From the NCBI GenBank assembly GCA_030754715.1, contig JASLZV010000120.1, positions 1-6,198 on the forward strand: DNA of 6,198 nt, given 5' to 3'. Shown here one piece after another: positions 1-6,160 of the stretch; within the stretch, counting starts at the first letter, position 1; every line of letters starts with the position of its first letter. Under the pieces are notes generated by a model. It made no database searches. It was not told the DNA's origin and was given only the letters and a program-made list of their open reading frames with translations. Source of the stretch: Phycisphaerae bacterium. Its GTDB lineage: Bacteria; Planctomycetota; Phycisphaerae; SM23-33. The position numbers and the translations under genes are program-made.

Positions 1-803
1 GCGTCCACGCGCTGGTCCGCCTGCTCGGGAAGGCCGTGATCCAGTTCGTACTCGTACAGTTCCCTAGCCAATTCATCACGATCCTTCAGGCGTGGAACCG
101 CAAAGATGTCCACCGCACCCGTGGGCACCGCCGCAAGCGAGACAGCCGCAACCATATTGCGCCCGCGGGCGCCGGCATAAGGCGATGTCCGGTACCCACC
201 GGGTTGCACAACCGGCTGCACCTGCGCCGTAATCGCTCGCCCGGGTCTTCGCCCCATCAGCGGCTTGAAGTCCGCCACCGCGTCCTCCAACACCTTCGGG
301 GGCATCAGCGGCGCCGACAAACTCGCGCGTGGAATATTTCCGCCCGGGATAGCCAAGCCCGAGGCAATTTCCCGCACGCCCAAAGCAGTGGTTGAACGAT
401 CCAGATATAGTGAAGTTCGATAGGTATCCCCGCGGAGAACATCCGCCAGTCCCACCGACTGGCGGCGAAAATCACCTAAGGTCGCCGATGGAACCGTCAG
501 CCGCAGTTGGTCGGCCTCGACGTATCCGGTGCGCCCCCGGAATGCCCCCAGCCCGGTGACCTGGCCGGTAACGTACATTTGGCTGTTCAGGTCCGGTATT
601 GCGGATATCCTGGTGTTGTATCGCCCGCTTCCGATGCGGTAATTGGCGTCAAGGGCGTGCCCTGTCTGGACGGGGGCTACCTGTCCCGACAGCGAAACAG
701 GCCAGGCTGAGACCAGGAGCACAATCACCGCGGCGACAGTGGCCAGCCCGCCCATCGTCGCTAACGTCCCTGTCTCGAAGGGTGTCGAATCTTGAACCAT
801 CAT
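1..803 (-). CDS. Secreted or membrane-anchored hypothetical protein, planctomycete-like, C-terminus cut off by the window
   Basis: The minus-strand frame is open from an ATG at 803 to the left edge (267 codons, no stop), so the gene is incomplete at its 3' end. Residues 18-36 (GGLATVAAVIVLLVSAWPV) form one hydrophobic segment that could be a signal peptide or anchor. The region before it has acidic residues (D5, E10) and no basic ones, which is atypical for a signal peptide. Distinct motifs follow: NYRIGSGRYN (54-63), MYVTGQVTGLGAFRG (76-90), LRLTVPS (100-106) and FRRQSVGL (112-119). From memory these resemble a poorly characterised family of exported planctomycete proteins; no enzymatic function can be assigned. 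The visible end is charged and probably helical (LKDRDELARELYEYEL). ATG 803 and the adjacent ATG 800 are favoured because GAGG lies 7 bases upstream; an internal Met17 would give a shorter N-terminus but lacks a well-placed ribosome site. It is divergent from glgP. The frame is firm, the family assignment tentative. Confidence 0.8.
   Translation of the reverse strand, partial: MMVQDSTPFETGTLATMGGLATVAAVIVLLVSAWPVSLSGQVAPVQTGHALDANYRIGSGRYNTRISAIPDLNSQMYVTGQVTGLGAFRGRTGYVEADQLRLTVPSATLGDFRRQSVGLADVLRGDTYRTSLYLDRSTTALGVREIASGLAIPGGNIPRASLSAPLMPPKVLEDAVADFKPLMGRRPGRAITAQVQPVVQPGGYRTSPYAGARGRNMVAAVSLAAVPTGAVDIFAVPRLKDRDELARELYEYELDHGLPEQADQRVD
443..465. repeat. Perfect 8-bp inverted repeat inside the minus-strand gene
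   Basis: CCGCCAGT (443-450) and ACTGGCGG (458-465) are exact reverse complements separated by a 7-base loop. The repeat lies in codons about 113-121 of the minus-strand gene, overlapping the FRRQSVGL motif. No T-run follows on either strand, so it is not a standard intrinsic terminator. It could be a protein-binding site, an mRNA hairpin or chance in GC-rich coding sequence. Confidence 0.6.
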
Positions 804-810
804 GGTTCGG

Positions 811-814
811 CCTC
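811..814 (-). promoter_or_regulatory. Ribosome binding site of the minus-strand gene
   Basis: On the minus strand the sequence reads GGTGAGG followed by 7 bases and then ATGATG. The GAGG core (CCTC on the plus strand) is well spaced for the first ATG (803) and acceptable for the second (800). It is the main reason for choosing this start over Met17. Confidence 0.5.
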
Positions 815-822
815 ACCACTGA

Positions 823-831
823 ATTCTATCA
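823..831 (-). promoter_or_regulatory. Candidate extended -10 promoter element for the minus-strand gene
   Basis: The minus strand reads TGATAGAAT: a TG, one base, then TAGAAT, which is 5 of 6 to the sigma70 -10 consensus with the extended TGn motif. No good -35 is seen at 16-18 bases; the best is TGGTGA at 17. A start site about 7 bases downstream would leave a leader of about a dozen bases that just includes the GAGG ribosome site. This is a consensus match only. Confidence 0.3.
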
Positions 832-935
832 CAATCCCGATCCCATCACCACTGCAAAAAGCAAGAATGCGTCGCTGACGGGGCTTTGCACGCGCCCGCC
901 GCGTGTTCGCACAGGCCCTTCGTCCCCCTGGTACT

Positions 936-986
936 GCCTCTCCGCGGCCACCCAATTCGGATTCGACTCCCCCGGCGGCCAGAGGC
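936..986. repeat. Bulged GC-rich inverted repeat upstream of the TATAAT box
   Basis: GCCTCTCCGC (936-945) can pair with GCGG (975-978) plus AGAGGC (981-986), giving 10 base pairs with a two-base CC bulge at 979-980. The loop is about 29 bases. The right arm ends 3 bases before TATAAT at 990, where a regulator or a cruciform could affect promoter use. No T-run follows on either strand, which argues against a terminator. Confidence 0.4.
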
Positions 987-989
987 GTC

Positions 990-995
990 TATAAT
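990..995 (+). promoter_or_regulatory. Candidate -10 box (TATAAT) for glgP
   Basis: TATAATAATAC is the most AT-rich stretch of an otherwise GC-rich spacer and contains a perfect -10 hexamer. No -35 match occurs at 16-18 bases; TTCGAC at 962-967 is 22 bases away, so a non-canonical sigma factor or an activator would be needed. A weaker alternative nearer the gene is TTGCCG (1116-1121) with TATGGT (1140-1145), spacer 18. Confidence 0.3.
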
Positions 996-1065
996 AATAC
1001 GTACCGACACGGGTATATGTGCCTCTATCCACTGCAAGCACCGGTTCGGGTGCATGGGCCAGACG

Positions 1066-1106
1066 GTCCCCCCGGGACTGGGGGAGAAATTTCCGTTGAA
1101 ACCCCC
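1066..1106 (+). promoter_or_regulatory. Competing GC hairpins in the glgP leader
   Basis: Three mutually exclusive pairings are visible. GTCCC (1066-1070) pairs with GGGAC (1074-1078) around a 3-base loop. TCCCCC (1067-1072) pairs with GGGGGA (1080-1085) around 7 bases. The same G-run, GGGGG (1080-1084), can instead pair with CCCCC (1102-1106), enclosing the palindrome GAAATTTC (1086-1093). Such alternatives resemble attenuator or switch leaders, but no terminator T-run and no known riboswitch core was recognised. The stretch lies about 120-160 bases upstream of the glgP start. Confidence 0.35.
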
Positions 1107-1228
1107 GCCCCCCATTTGCCGATGAAAAGATTTGGTTGTTATGGTATTTCCAGCCGACGGCCGCTTCGACTTGCCAGAGGCCTGAGGGTGTCCGTGTATC
1201 CGTACATTGGGACATTAGCGGAAACAGC

Positions 1229-3793
1229 ATGAGACCACTGCGAACATTCACCATTGAGCCGGCCCTTCCCGAGGAACTGCTGGGCCTCAACGGCATCGCC
1301 AAGAACCTCTGGTGGTCCTGGCACGGGGACGCGCAGAACCTGTTCCGCCGCTTGGACCCAAAGGGCTGGGAAGACTGCCAGCACAACCCGGTGGCGATGC
1401 TGGGCATGGCCGATCAGCACCGACTGGAGGAGTTGGCTGTCAACGAGGGATTTATCGCCCACTTGAATCGCGTGCAGGAGGCACTGCAAAGATACCTCGA
1501 CCAGCCGGGGTGGTGGTCAAAGACGTACGGCGGCGACCGGACGCCCCAAGTAGCCTACTTCTGCGCCGAGTACGGTATCACAGAGGCACTGCCGATCTAC
1601 TCCGGGGGGCTTGGCGTGCTGGCTGGCGACCATATGAAAAGCGCCTCCGAACTGGACATTCCGCTGGTCGGCGTGGGGCTGCTTTACCAGCAGGGATACT
1701 TCCGCCAGCGGCTCAACAGGGACGGCTGGCAGTTGGAACTGTTCCCCCGCAACGATTTTCTCAATCTTCCGGTGGAACAGGTTCGCAACGAAGAGGCGAC
1801 ACCTCTGACGGTTGACATCGACATGACCGGCCGGACCGTCAAGGCCCACGTCTGGCGAGCGAAGGTCGGGCGTGTTGCCCTCTACCTCATGGACACCAAC
1901 GTACCGGAAAACTCCCCCGAGGACAGGCACATCACCGCCCAGTTGTACGGTGGGGATCAGGAAACGCGGATTCGCCAGGAGATCGTCCTGGGCATCGGCG
2001 GGGTGAGGCTGCTCCGCGCACTGGGGATTCATCCCAAGGCCTACCACATGAACGAAGGACACTCGGCGTTCCTGAGCCTGGAGCGGATCCGGTTCCTGAT
2101 GGCCGAGAAGGGGGTGGATTTTGACACCGCCCGCGAGGCGGTCACCGCCTCCAACGTCTTCACCACGCACACCCCCGTGCCGGCCGGCAACGACGCCTTC
2201 GAGCCTTGGCTGATTGACAAGTACTTCTCAAAATACTGGGAGCAGTTGGGCATCTCCCGCGAGGATTTCCTGACCTTGGGCCGCCAGGAACCCGGCAACA
2301 AGGATGAACCAATGAGCCTGACGGTGCTGGCGATGCGCCTGAGCACCTTCCACAACGGAGTCAGCCTGCTGCACGGTCAGGTTACAAAGAACCTTTGGTC
2401 GGGCGTGTGGCCGGGGGTGCCCAACAACGAGGTCCCCATTGGTTCGATAACCAACGGCATCCACACGCGGACGTGGATCAGCCACGACCTGGCAGCCTTG
2501 TACGACAGGTATCTCGGCCCCGGATGGCACGAGAAGCCGGCCGACACGAGCGCCTGGGAAACGGCGGAGAACATCCCTGATCCGGAGTTGTGGCGAACGC
2601 ACGAGCGGCGCCGGGAGCGTCTGGTAGCCTTCGCACGCCGTCGGATGCGGGAACAACTGGCCAACCGCGGTGCAGGGGCCGCCGAACTGGCCGCCGCGCA
2701 GGAAGTGCTCGATTCGGAATCGCTCACCATCGGTTTCGCGCGGCGGTTCGCCACCTACAAGCGGGCCAGTCTTATCCTCTCGGATATCGATCGCCTCAAC
2801 CGGCTGCTCAATGACCCCCAGCGGCGTGTGCAGATCATCTTCTCCGGCAAGTCCCACCCGCGCGACAACCCGGGCAAGGACCTCATCCGCCAAATCGTCC
2901 ACATTGCCAGGCAGGAACCGTTCCGGCAGTCCCTGGTATTCTTGGAAGACTATGACATGAACGTTGCACGATACATGGTCCAGGGGGTGGACGTCTGGCT
3001 CAACACGCCGCTGCGCCCAATGGAGGCGTCCGGCACGAGCGGGATGAAGGTAGCCGCCAACGGCGGGCTGAACGTCTCCATCCTCGACGGCTGGTGGGCC
3101 GAAGCCTACCACCCGGACGTGGGATGGGCCATCGGCGACGGGGAGACCTACGACGACCTGAATTACCAAAACCGCGTGGAAAGCGAGGCGCTATACGACC
3201 TGCTGGAGAAAGAGATCGTACCGCTGTTTTACCAGCGCGGGGGCGACAACCTTCCCCGCGGCTGGATCGCGATGATGAAGGCCTCCATGCGCCGCATCGC
3301 ACCGGTATTCAACACCAATCGGATGCTGCGCCAGTACGCCGAGATGTATTACGCCCCTGCCGGGCGACAGTGGGACCACCTGGTGGACGACGACCTCGCC
3401 CAGGCCAAGACGCTCAGCCGTTGGAAGCATCGCATCTGGGAACATTTCACCCAGGTCCGCATCGAGAGTGTAAGCGACGACATGGACGCCACAGGTCGCG
3501 GGGTGGACGTGGGCGGGCAAATCCGCGTGGAGGCCGTGGTGAATCTCGGACAACTTACCCCACAGGACGTCCAGGCGGAATTGTACTACGGCCTGCTGGA
3601 CCAGGACGGACAACTCAATGACGGCAAGGCCCTGCCCATGGAACAGATGGACGGGATGGACGCCAACCGAATCAGCTATGCGGTCAACATGCCCTGTGCG
3701 GCCAGCGGACGGTCCGGTTACACCGTGCGCGTCCTGCCCCGCCACGAGGCCCTGGCACGCCCGCTGGACATGGCCATGATCCGATGGGCATAA
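1229..3793 (+). CDS. glgP: Alpha-glucan (glycogen/maltodextrin) phosphorylase, short form with DUF3417 N-terminus
   Basis: A cytosolic GT35 enzyme that releases glucose-1-phosphate from the non-reducing ends of alpha-1,4-glucan using phosphate and pyridoxal phosphate. The 854-aa product opens with MRPLRTFTIEPALPEEL and NLWWSWHGDAQNLFRRLDP, typical of the DUF3417 domain. YFCAEYGITEALPIYSGGLG (from Y110) and AGDHMKSASEL follow. MNEGHSAF (M274, H278), FTTHTPVPAGND (F311), SITNGIHTRTWIS, FARRFATYKRA (F503) and SGKSHPRDNPGKDL (S539) build the catalytic core. The cofactor lysine is K607 in EASGTSGMKVAANGG. Residues about 743-854 are a C-terminal extension (LTPQDVQAELYYG) that I believe is usual in this subclass. 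ATG 1229 is chosen because family similarity begins there; a TTG at 1136 would add 31 unrelated residues. The ribosome site is weak (CGGA about 7 bases upstream). No glycogen-synthesis neighbour is visible. The family is certain; the preferred glucan length is not knowable from sequence. Confidence 0.96.
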   Translation: MRPLRTFTIEPALPEELLGLNGIAKNLWWSWHGDAQNLFRRLDPKGWEDCQHNPVAMLGMADQHRLEELAVNEGFIAHLNRVQEALQRYLDQPGWWSKTYGGDRTPQVAYFCAEYGITEALPIYSGGLGVLAGDHMKSASELDIPLVGVGLLYQQGYFRQRLNRDGWQLELFPRNDFLNLPVEQVRNEEATPLTVDIDMTGRTVKAHVWRAKVGRVALYLMDTNVPENSPEDRHITAQLYGGDQETRIRQEIVLGIGGVRLLRALGIHPKAYHMNEGHSAFLSLERIRFLMAEKGVDFDTAREAVTASNVFTTHTPVPAGNDAFEPWLIDKYFSKYWEQLGISREDFLTLGRQEPGNKDEPMSLTVLAMRLSTFHNGVSLLHGQVTKNLWSGVWPGVPNNEVPIGSITNGIHTRTWISHDLAALYDRYLGPGWHEKPADTSAWETAENIPDPELWRTHERRRERLVAFARRRMREQLANRGAGAAELAAAQEVLDSESLTIGFARRFATYKRASLILSDIDRLNRLLNDPQRRVQIIFSGKSHPRDNPGKDLIRQIVHIARQEPFRQSLVFLEDYDMNVARYMVQGVDVWLNTPLRPMEASGTSGMKVAANGGLNVSILDGWWAEAYHPDVGWAIGDGETYDDLNYQNRVESEALYDLLEKEIVPLFYQRGGDNLPRGWIAMMKASMRRIAPVFNTNRMLRQYAEMYYAPAGRQWDHLVDDDLAQAKTLSRWKHRIWEHFTQVRIESVSDDMDATGRGVDVGGQIRVEAVVNLGQLTPQDVQAELYYGLLDQDGQLNDGKALPMEQMDGMDANRISYAVNMPCAASGRSGYTVRVLPRHEALARPLDMAMIRWA

Positions 3794-3900
3794 GACGGCC
3801 GCCGACAAACCCCCCAACTCCCACCGGTCAACGTTTACCGTACTTGGGACCGCGGGCCTTGTTGCGGCGCCGGGACGACGAAAAATCTCCGCAATTTATC

Positions 3901-3927
3901 TTTGATTTCACCAAGAATCGCTATAAT
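3901..3927 (+). promoter_or_regulatory. Candidate promoter for thrS
   Basis: A perfect TATAAT hexamer stands at 3922-3927. The best upstream hexamer, TTTGAT at 3901-3906, leaves a 15-base spacer, shorter than ideal. The AT-rich setting (AATTTATCTTTGATTTC) contrasts with the flanking GC-rich sequence. A start near 3934 would give a leader of about 215 bases, long for a housekeeping gene and consistent with leader-based control. Confidence 0.45.
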
Positions 3928-3953
3928 CTGGATGGCGTAAAAAACCAGATTCT
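3914..3953. repeat. Overlapping inverted repeats across the thrS -10 box
   Basis: AATCTGG (3925-3931) and CCAGATT (3945-3951) are a perfect 7-bp inverted repeat with a 13-base spacer, and the left arm overlaps the TATAAT box. AGAATC (3914-3919) can alternatively pair with GATTCT (3948-3953), sharing the right arm. The position fits an operator site. As RNA, only part of the left arm would be transcribed if the start is near 3934, so a DNA-binding role is likelier than an RNA hairpin. Confidence 0.45.
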
Positions 3954-3956
3954 ACA

Positions 3957-4154
3957 ATGATCAGTCGGCATACGAATGATGCGAGAGACTTCCGCAAACA
4001 CTGCAAAGCTGTGACGATCTGCCTTGGACCATTCCGGGCAGTGCTCTTGTCGTGGGTCTTTCAAACCTCGGTGTGCCGTTTTTCTAATTGTGGCCCAGAC
4101 GGTGTCGCCTGCCATTTACCCGGTGCGGCCGGGGGAGGGGCCGGGGCCACATGA
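3957..4154 (+). CDS. Possible upstream ORF in the thrS leader, 65 codons (weak)
   Basis: The frame opens at an ATG about 23 bases after the predicted start site and ends at a TGA that overlaps the thrS ATG in an ATGA, the arrangement seen in translationally coupled genes. The product has no recognised domain. It has scattered cysteines (16, 23, 41, 46, 53) and a glycine/alanine-rich tail that simply reflects the G-rich ribosome-site region. Threonine codons are not clustered, so it is not a classical attenuation leader peptide. No Shine-Dalgarno precedes the ATG. It is probably non-coding, but is listed because of where it ends. Confidence 0.12.
   Translation: MISRHTNDARDFRKHCKAVTICLGPFRAVLLSWVFQTSVCRFSNCGPDGVACHLPGAAGGGAGAT
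4019..4041 (+). other. Stable hairpin in the thrS leader
   Basis: CTGCC (4019-4023) pairs with GGCAG (4037-4041). A wobble pair (4024/4036), one bulged T and a second stem GGA/TCC (4026-4028 with 4033-4035) then close a CCAT tetraloop, giving about 9 pairs with one bulge. No T-run follows directly; the nearest is TTTTT at 4079-4083, behind only a 3-bp CGG/CCG stem. It is best read as a leader RNA element of unknown role. Confidence 0.35.
4089..4151 (+). promoter_or_regulatory. Structured thrS translation-initiation region with looped Shine-Dalgarno
   Basis: TGTGGCCC (4089-4096) is an exact complement of GGGCCACA (4144-4151), an 8-bp stem whose last base is the A of the thrS ATG. Inside it CGGCC (4126-4130) pairs with GGCCG (4139-4143), leaving GGGGGAGG (4131-4138) as the hairpin loop. 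That loop holds the only strong Shine-Dalgarno (GGAGG 4134-4138), 12 bases before the ATG in linear sequence. The inner stem shortens that distance, so the fold could help or block ribosome loading. A competing pairing, CCCGG (4119-4123) with CCGGG (4129-4133), would consume part of the loop. The pairings are seen directly; regulation is inferred, with E. coli ThrRS repression of its own mRNA as precedent. Confidence 0.45.
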
Positions 4155-6160
4155 ATCAGCAAGACCCAATGAACGTCAAAATCAAACTGCCCGACGGAGG
4201 CTGCAAGGAATACAACCAGCCCATCAATGCTTTGCGCGTAGCCGAGGAGATTTCTCCGAGCTTGGGGCGTGCTGCAGTCGCGGCCGAAGTGGATGGCAAA
4301 CTCGTTGACCTGTCAGCCGAAATTGCCCGGGGAACCCACAAACTGAAACTCCTGACCGATGACAATGACGATCCCCAGGCCCTGGAAGTCCTGCGCCACA
4401 CGACCGCACACGTGCTGGCCCAGGCTGTCGTGCGGCTCTACGGGCCGAAAGTACAATACACGATCGGTCCGGCACTGATGGATGACTTCCGATATGGCTT
4501 TTACTACGACTTTGATCTACCGAGCCCCGTCGGCAGTGAAGACCTCGAGGCCATCGAGGCCGAGATGAAAAGAATTGCGGCCGAAAAGACCCCGCTGTGC
4601 CGCGTGGAACTGCCCGCGGACCAAGCGCGGGACAGGATGACCCAAACCGGCCAACACTATAAGGCCGAGATGATCGATGACTTGGTGGCGGCCGAAGGCG
4701 CGGAGACCATCAGCCTTTACGAACAGGGCGGTTTTGTGGACATGTGCCGCGGACCTCACCTGCCGCATACGGGCAAACTCAAGGCCTTCAAACTGCTGGC
4801 GGTAGCCGGGGCTTACTGGCGCGGTGATGAAAGCAACAAGATGCTCACCCGCATCTACGGGACGGCGTTTTTCGACAAGAAACGACTCGCCGAACACCTC
4901 CAACGAATTGAGGAGGCCAAGAAGCGCGACCACCGCCTCATCGGCAAGCAGTTGGGGCTGTTCCTGGTGAGCGACGCCGTGGGTCCGGGGCTGCCGCTGT
5001 GGATGCCCAAGGGCACGATCATTCGGATGGAGTTGGAGGCATGGCTCCGCAGCGAGTTGATTCGCGGCGGGTACGAAATGGTCTGTACGCCGCACATCGG
5101 CAAACTCGATCTGTATCGCACCAGCGGGCACTATCCGTACTACAAGGAATCGCAGTTCCCGCTGATACCGATGGGCGAGGGACAGGGGTATCTGCTCAAG
5201 CCCATGAACTGCCCACACCACATCGAAATTTACCGGGCCACCCAGCACAGTCACCGCGGCCTGCCGGTGCGTTTGGCCGAGTTCGGTAACGTGTACCGCA
5301 TGGAGCAGTCGGGCGAGTTGAACGGCCTGATACGCGTGCGCGGCTTCACGCAGGATGACGCACACATTTTCTGCACGCTCGACCAACTCGGGGCGGAAAT
5401 CGAATCGTGCGTGGAGCTGACCAAACTGGTCCTGGGCACGCTGGGACTGAACGAATATCGCGTCCGAATCGGGCTTCGCGGACCCAACGCCGACAAGTAC
5501 GTCGGCCAGGCGGCCAACTGGAACATGGCTGAGCAGAACATCCGCAACACGGTGCGCAAGCTCAACATGAACTACGTCGAGGAATCCGGTGAGGCGGCGT
5601 TCTACGGTCCGAAGATCGACTTCATCGTCACCGACTGCATCGGACGCGAGTGGCAACTGGGCACAATCCAGGTTGATTACAACCTCCCCGAACGGTTCGG
5701 CCTGGAATACATCGGCCCCGACAACACCGCCCACCGCCCGATAATGATCCACCGCGCGCCCCTCGGGTCGCTCGAGCGGTTCATCGGAATATTGATAGAG
5801 CACTTTGCCGGGGCGTTTCCACTGTGGCTGGCTCCGGTACATGTAGCGGTGCTGCCGGTGAGCGAAAAGTACAGCGACTACGCCTCCGGCCTGGTCGATC
5901 AACTGCGAAACGCCTCCATCCGCGTCGAACTGGACGACTCGCCGGAAAAGATCGGGGCCAAGATCCGCCGCGCCATGCTCAGCAAGGTGCTCTACATGGC
6001 CGTCGTCGGACAGCGGGAAGCCGACGCCAAGGCGGTGGCCGTCCGTCACCGCACCGAAGGCGACCTCGGAGCGATGGGCGTTGACGCGTTCAGGATCGCC
6101 ATCCGCGAAGAAATAGACACCAAAGGCAATCGATGTGTCGCCGACACGAGGAAAGTGTAG
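4151..6160 (+). CDS. thrS: Threonyl-tRNA synthetase
   Basis: A cytosolic class II synthetase that attaches threonine to tRNA-Thr and hydrolyses mischarged Ser-tRNA-Thr. The 669-aa length matches bacterial ThrRS (about 640). The TGS domain is at 7-68 (VKIKLPDGG). The editing domain is at about 75-250 with HTTAH (H83, H87) and DMCRGPH (C199, H203), matching E. coli H73, H77, C182 and H186. The catalytic core (about 260-555) has zinc ligands C354 (PMNCPHH), H405 (QDDAHIFC) and H534 (MIHRAPLG), motif 2 R383 (VYRMEQSG) and motif 3 R543 (GSLERF). The anticodon-binding domain starts near F556 (FPLWLAPVHVAVLPVSEKY). ATG 4151 is chosen because GGAGG lies upstream. Met7 (4169) fits the usual start of the TGS domain but has no ribosome site, and a TTG at 4088 adds an unlikely Arg-rich tail. 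The usual partner infC is not visible in the 38 bases that follow. Confidence 0.98.
   Translation: MNQQDPMNVKIKLPDGGCKEYNQPINALRVAEEISPSLGRAAVAAEVDGKLVDLSAEIARGTHKLKLLTDDNDDPQALEVLRHTTAHVLAQAVVRLYGPKVQYTIGPALMDDFRYGFYYDFDLPSPVGSEDLEAIEAEMKRIAAEKTPLCRVELPADQARDRMTQTGQHYKAEMIDDLVAAEGAETISLYEQGGFVDMCRGPHLPHTGKLKAFKLLAVAGAYWRGDESNKMLTRIYGTAFFDKKRLAEHLQRIEEAKKRDHRLIGKQLGLFLVSDAVGPGLPLWMPKGTIIRMELEAWLRSELIRGGYEMVCTPHIGKLDLYRTSGHYPYYKESQFPLIPMGEGQGYLLKPMNCPHHIEIYRATQHSHRGLPVRLAEFGNVYRMEQSGELNGLIRVRGFTQDDAHIFCTLDQLGAEIESCVELTKLVLGTLGLNEYRVRIGLRGPNADKYVGQAANWNMAEQNIRNTVRKLNMNYVEESGEAAFYGPKIDFIVTDCIGREWQLGTIQVDYNLPERFGLEYIGPDNTAHRPIMIHRAPLGSLERFIGILIEHFAGAFPLWLAPVHVAVLPVSEKYSDYASGLVDQLRNASIRVELDDSPEKIGAKIRRAMLSKVLYMAVVGQREADAKAVAVRHRTEGDLGAMGVDAFRIAIREEIDTKGNRCVADTRKV

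Larger units (their letters stand above)
804..1228. other. Divergent intergenic region, 425 bases, between the envelope-like gene and glgP
   Basis: No convincing gene is present. The frames that cross it on either strand show no recognisable domain, and the longest minus-strand one runs into glgP coding sequence. The region holds a candidate promoter near each end, a GC-rich inverted repeat at 936-986, an AT-rich TATAATAATAC box at 990-1000 and a hairpin-rich stretch at 1066-1113. Transcription from the AT-rich box would give glgP an untranslated leader of about 225 bases. Confidence 0.6.
3794..4150 (+). other. Intergenic region and presumed thrS leader, 357 bases
   Basis: No recognised gene lies between glgP and thrS. 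The first 100 bases after the glgP stop contain no clear intrinsic terminator: only a 4-bp CGGT/ACCG pairing without a T-run. From about 3900 the base composition turns AT-richer, with a TATAAT box and an inverted repeat. The remainder has several hairpins and ends in a G-rich stretch just before the thrS ATG. No T-box specifier/antiterminator or tRNA was recognised. Confidence 0.6.

Noticed and set aside
36..395. 119-codon plus-strand frame at the left edge
   Set aside because: It is antisense to the minus-strand gene, is very Arg/His rich and lacks any motif; the minus frame has a ribosome site, a hydrophobic segment and family-like motifs.
955..981. GGATTCGACTCCC followed by GGCGGCCA, which recalls a tRNA or tmRNA 3' end
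   Set aside because: The closing pair expected at the T-loop is missing, no matching acceptor 5' strand or anticodon arm is found upstream, and the minus strand gives no better fit.
829..1407. 192-codon minus-strand frame spanning the glgP start and the divergent spacer
   Set aside because: It overlaps the conserved N-terminus of glgP in antisense, shows no domain, and its composition (Arg, Pro and Ser rich) fits chance GC-rich translation.
2228..3169. 313-codon open frame on the minus strand opposite glgP
   Set aside because: It is antisense to the catalytic core of a clear phosphorylase, and its composition is that of a shadow frame with no family resemblance.
4069..4083. CGG-TGTG-CCG followed by TTTTT as an intrinsic terminator or attenuator in the thrS leader
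   Set aside because: The stem is only 3 bp and cannot be extended, too weak for a terminator by itself.
4088..4150. Longer thrS start at TTG 4088
   Set aside because: The added 21 residues are Arg/Gly/Pro rich, unlike any ThrRS N-terminus, come from the G-rich ribosome-site region, and no ribosome site precedes the TTG.
6135..6147. GTGTC-gcc-GACAC hairpin near the end of thrS as a terminator
   Set aside because: It lies within the coding sequence before the stop codon and has no following T-run.
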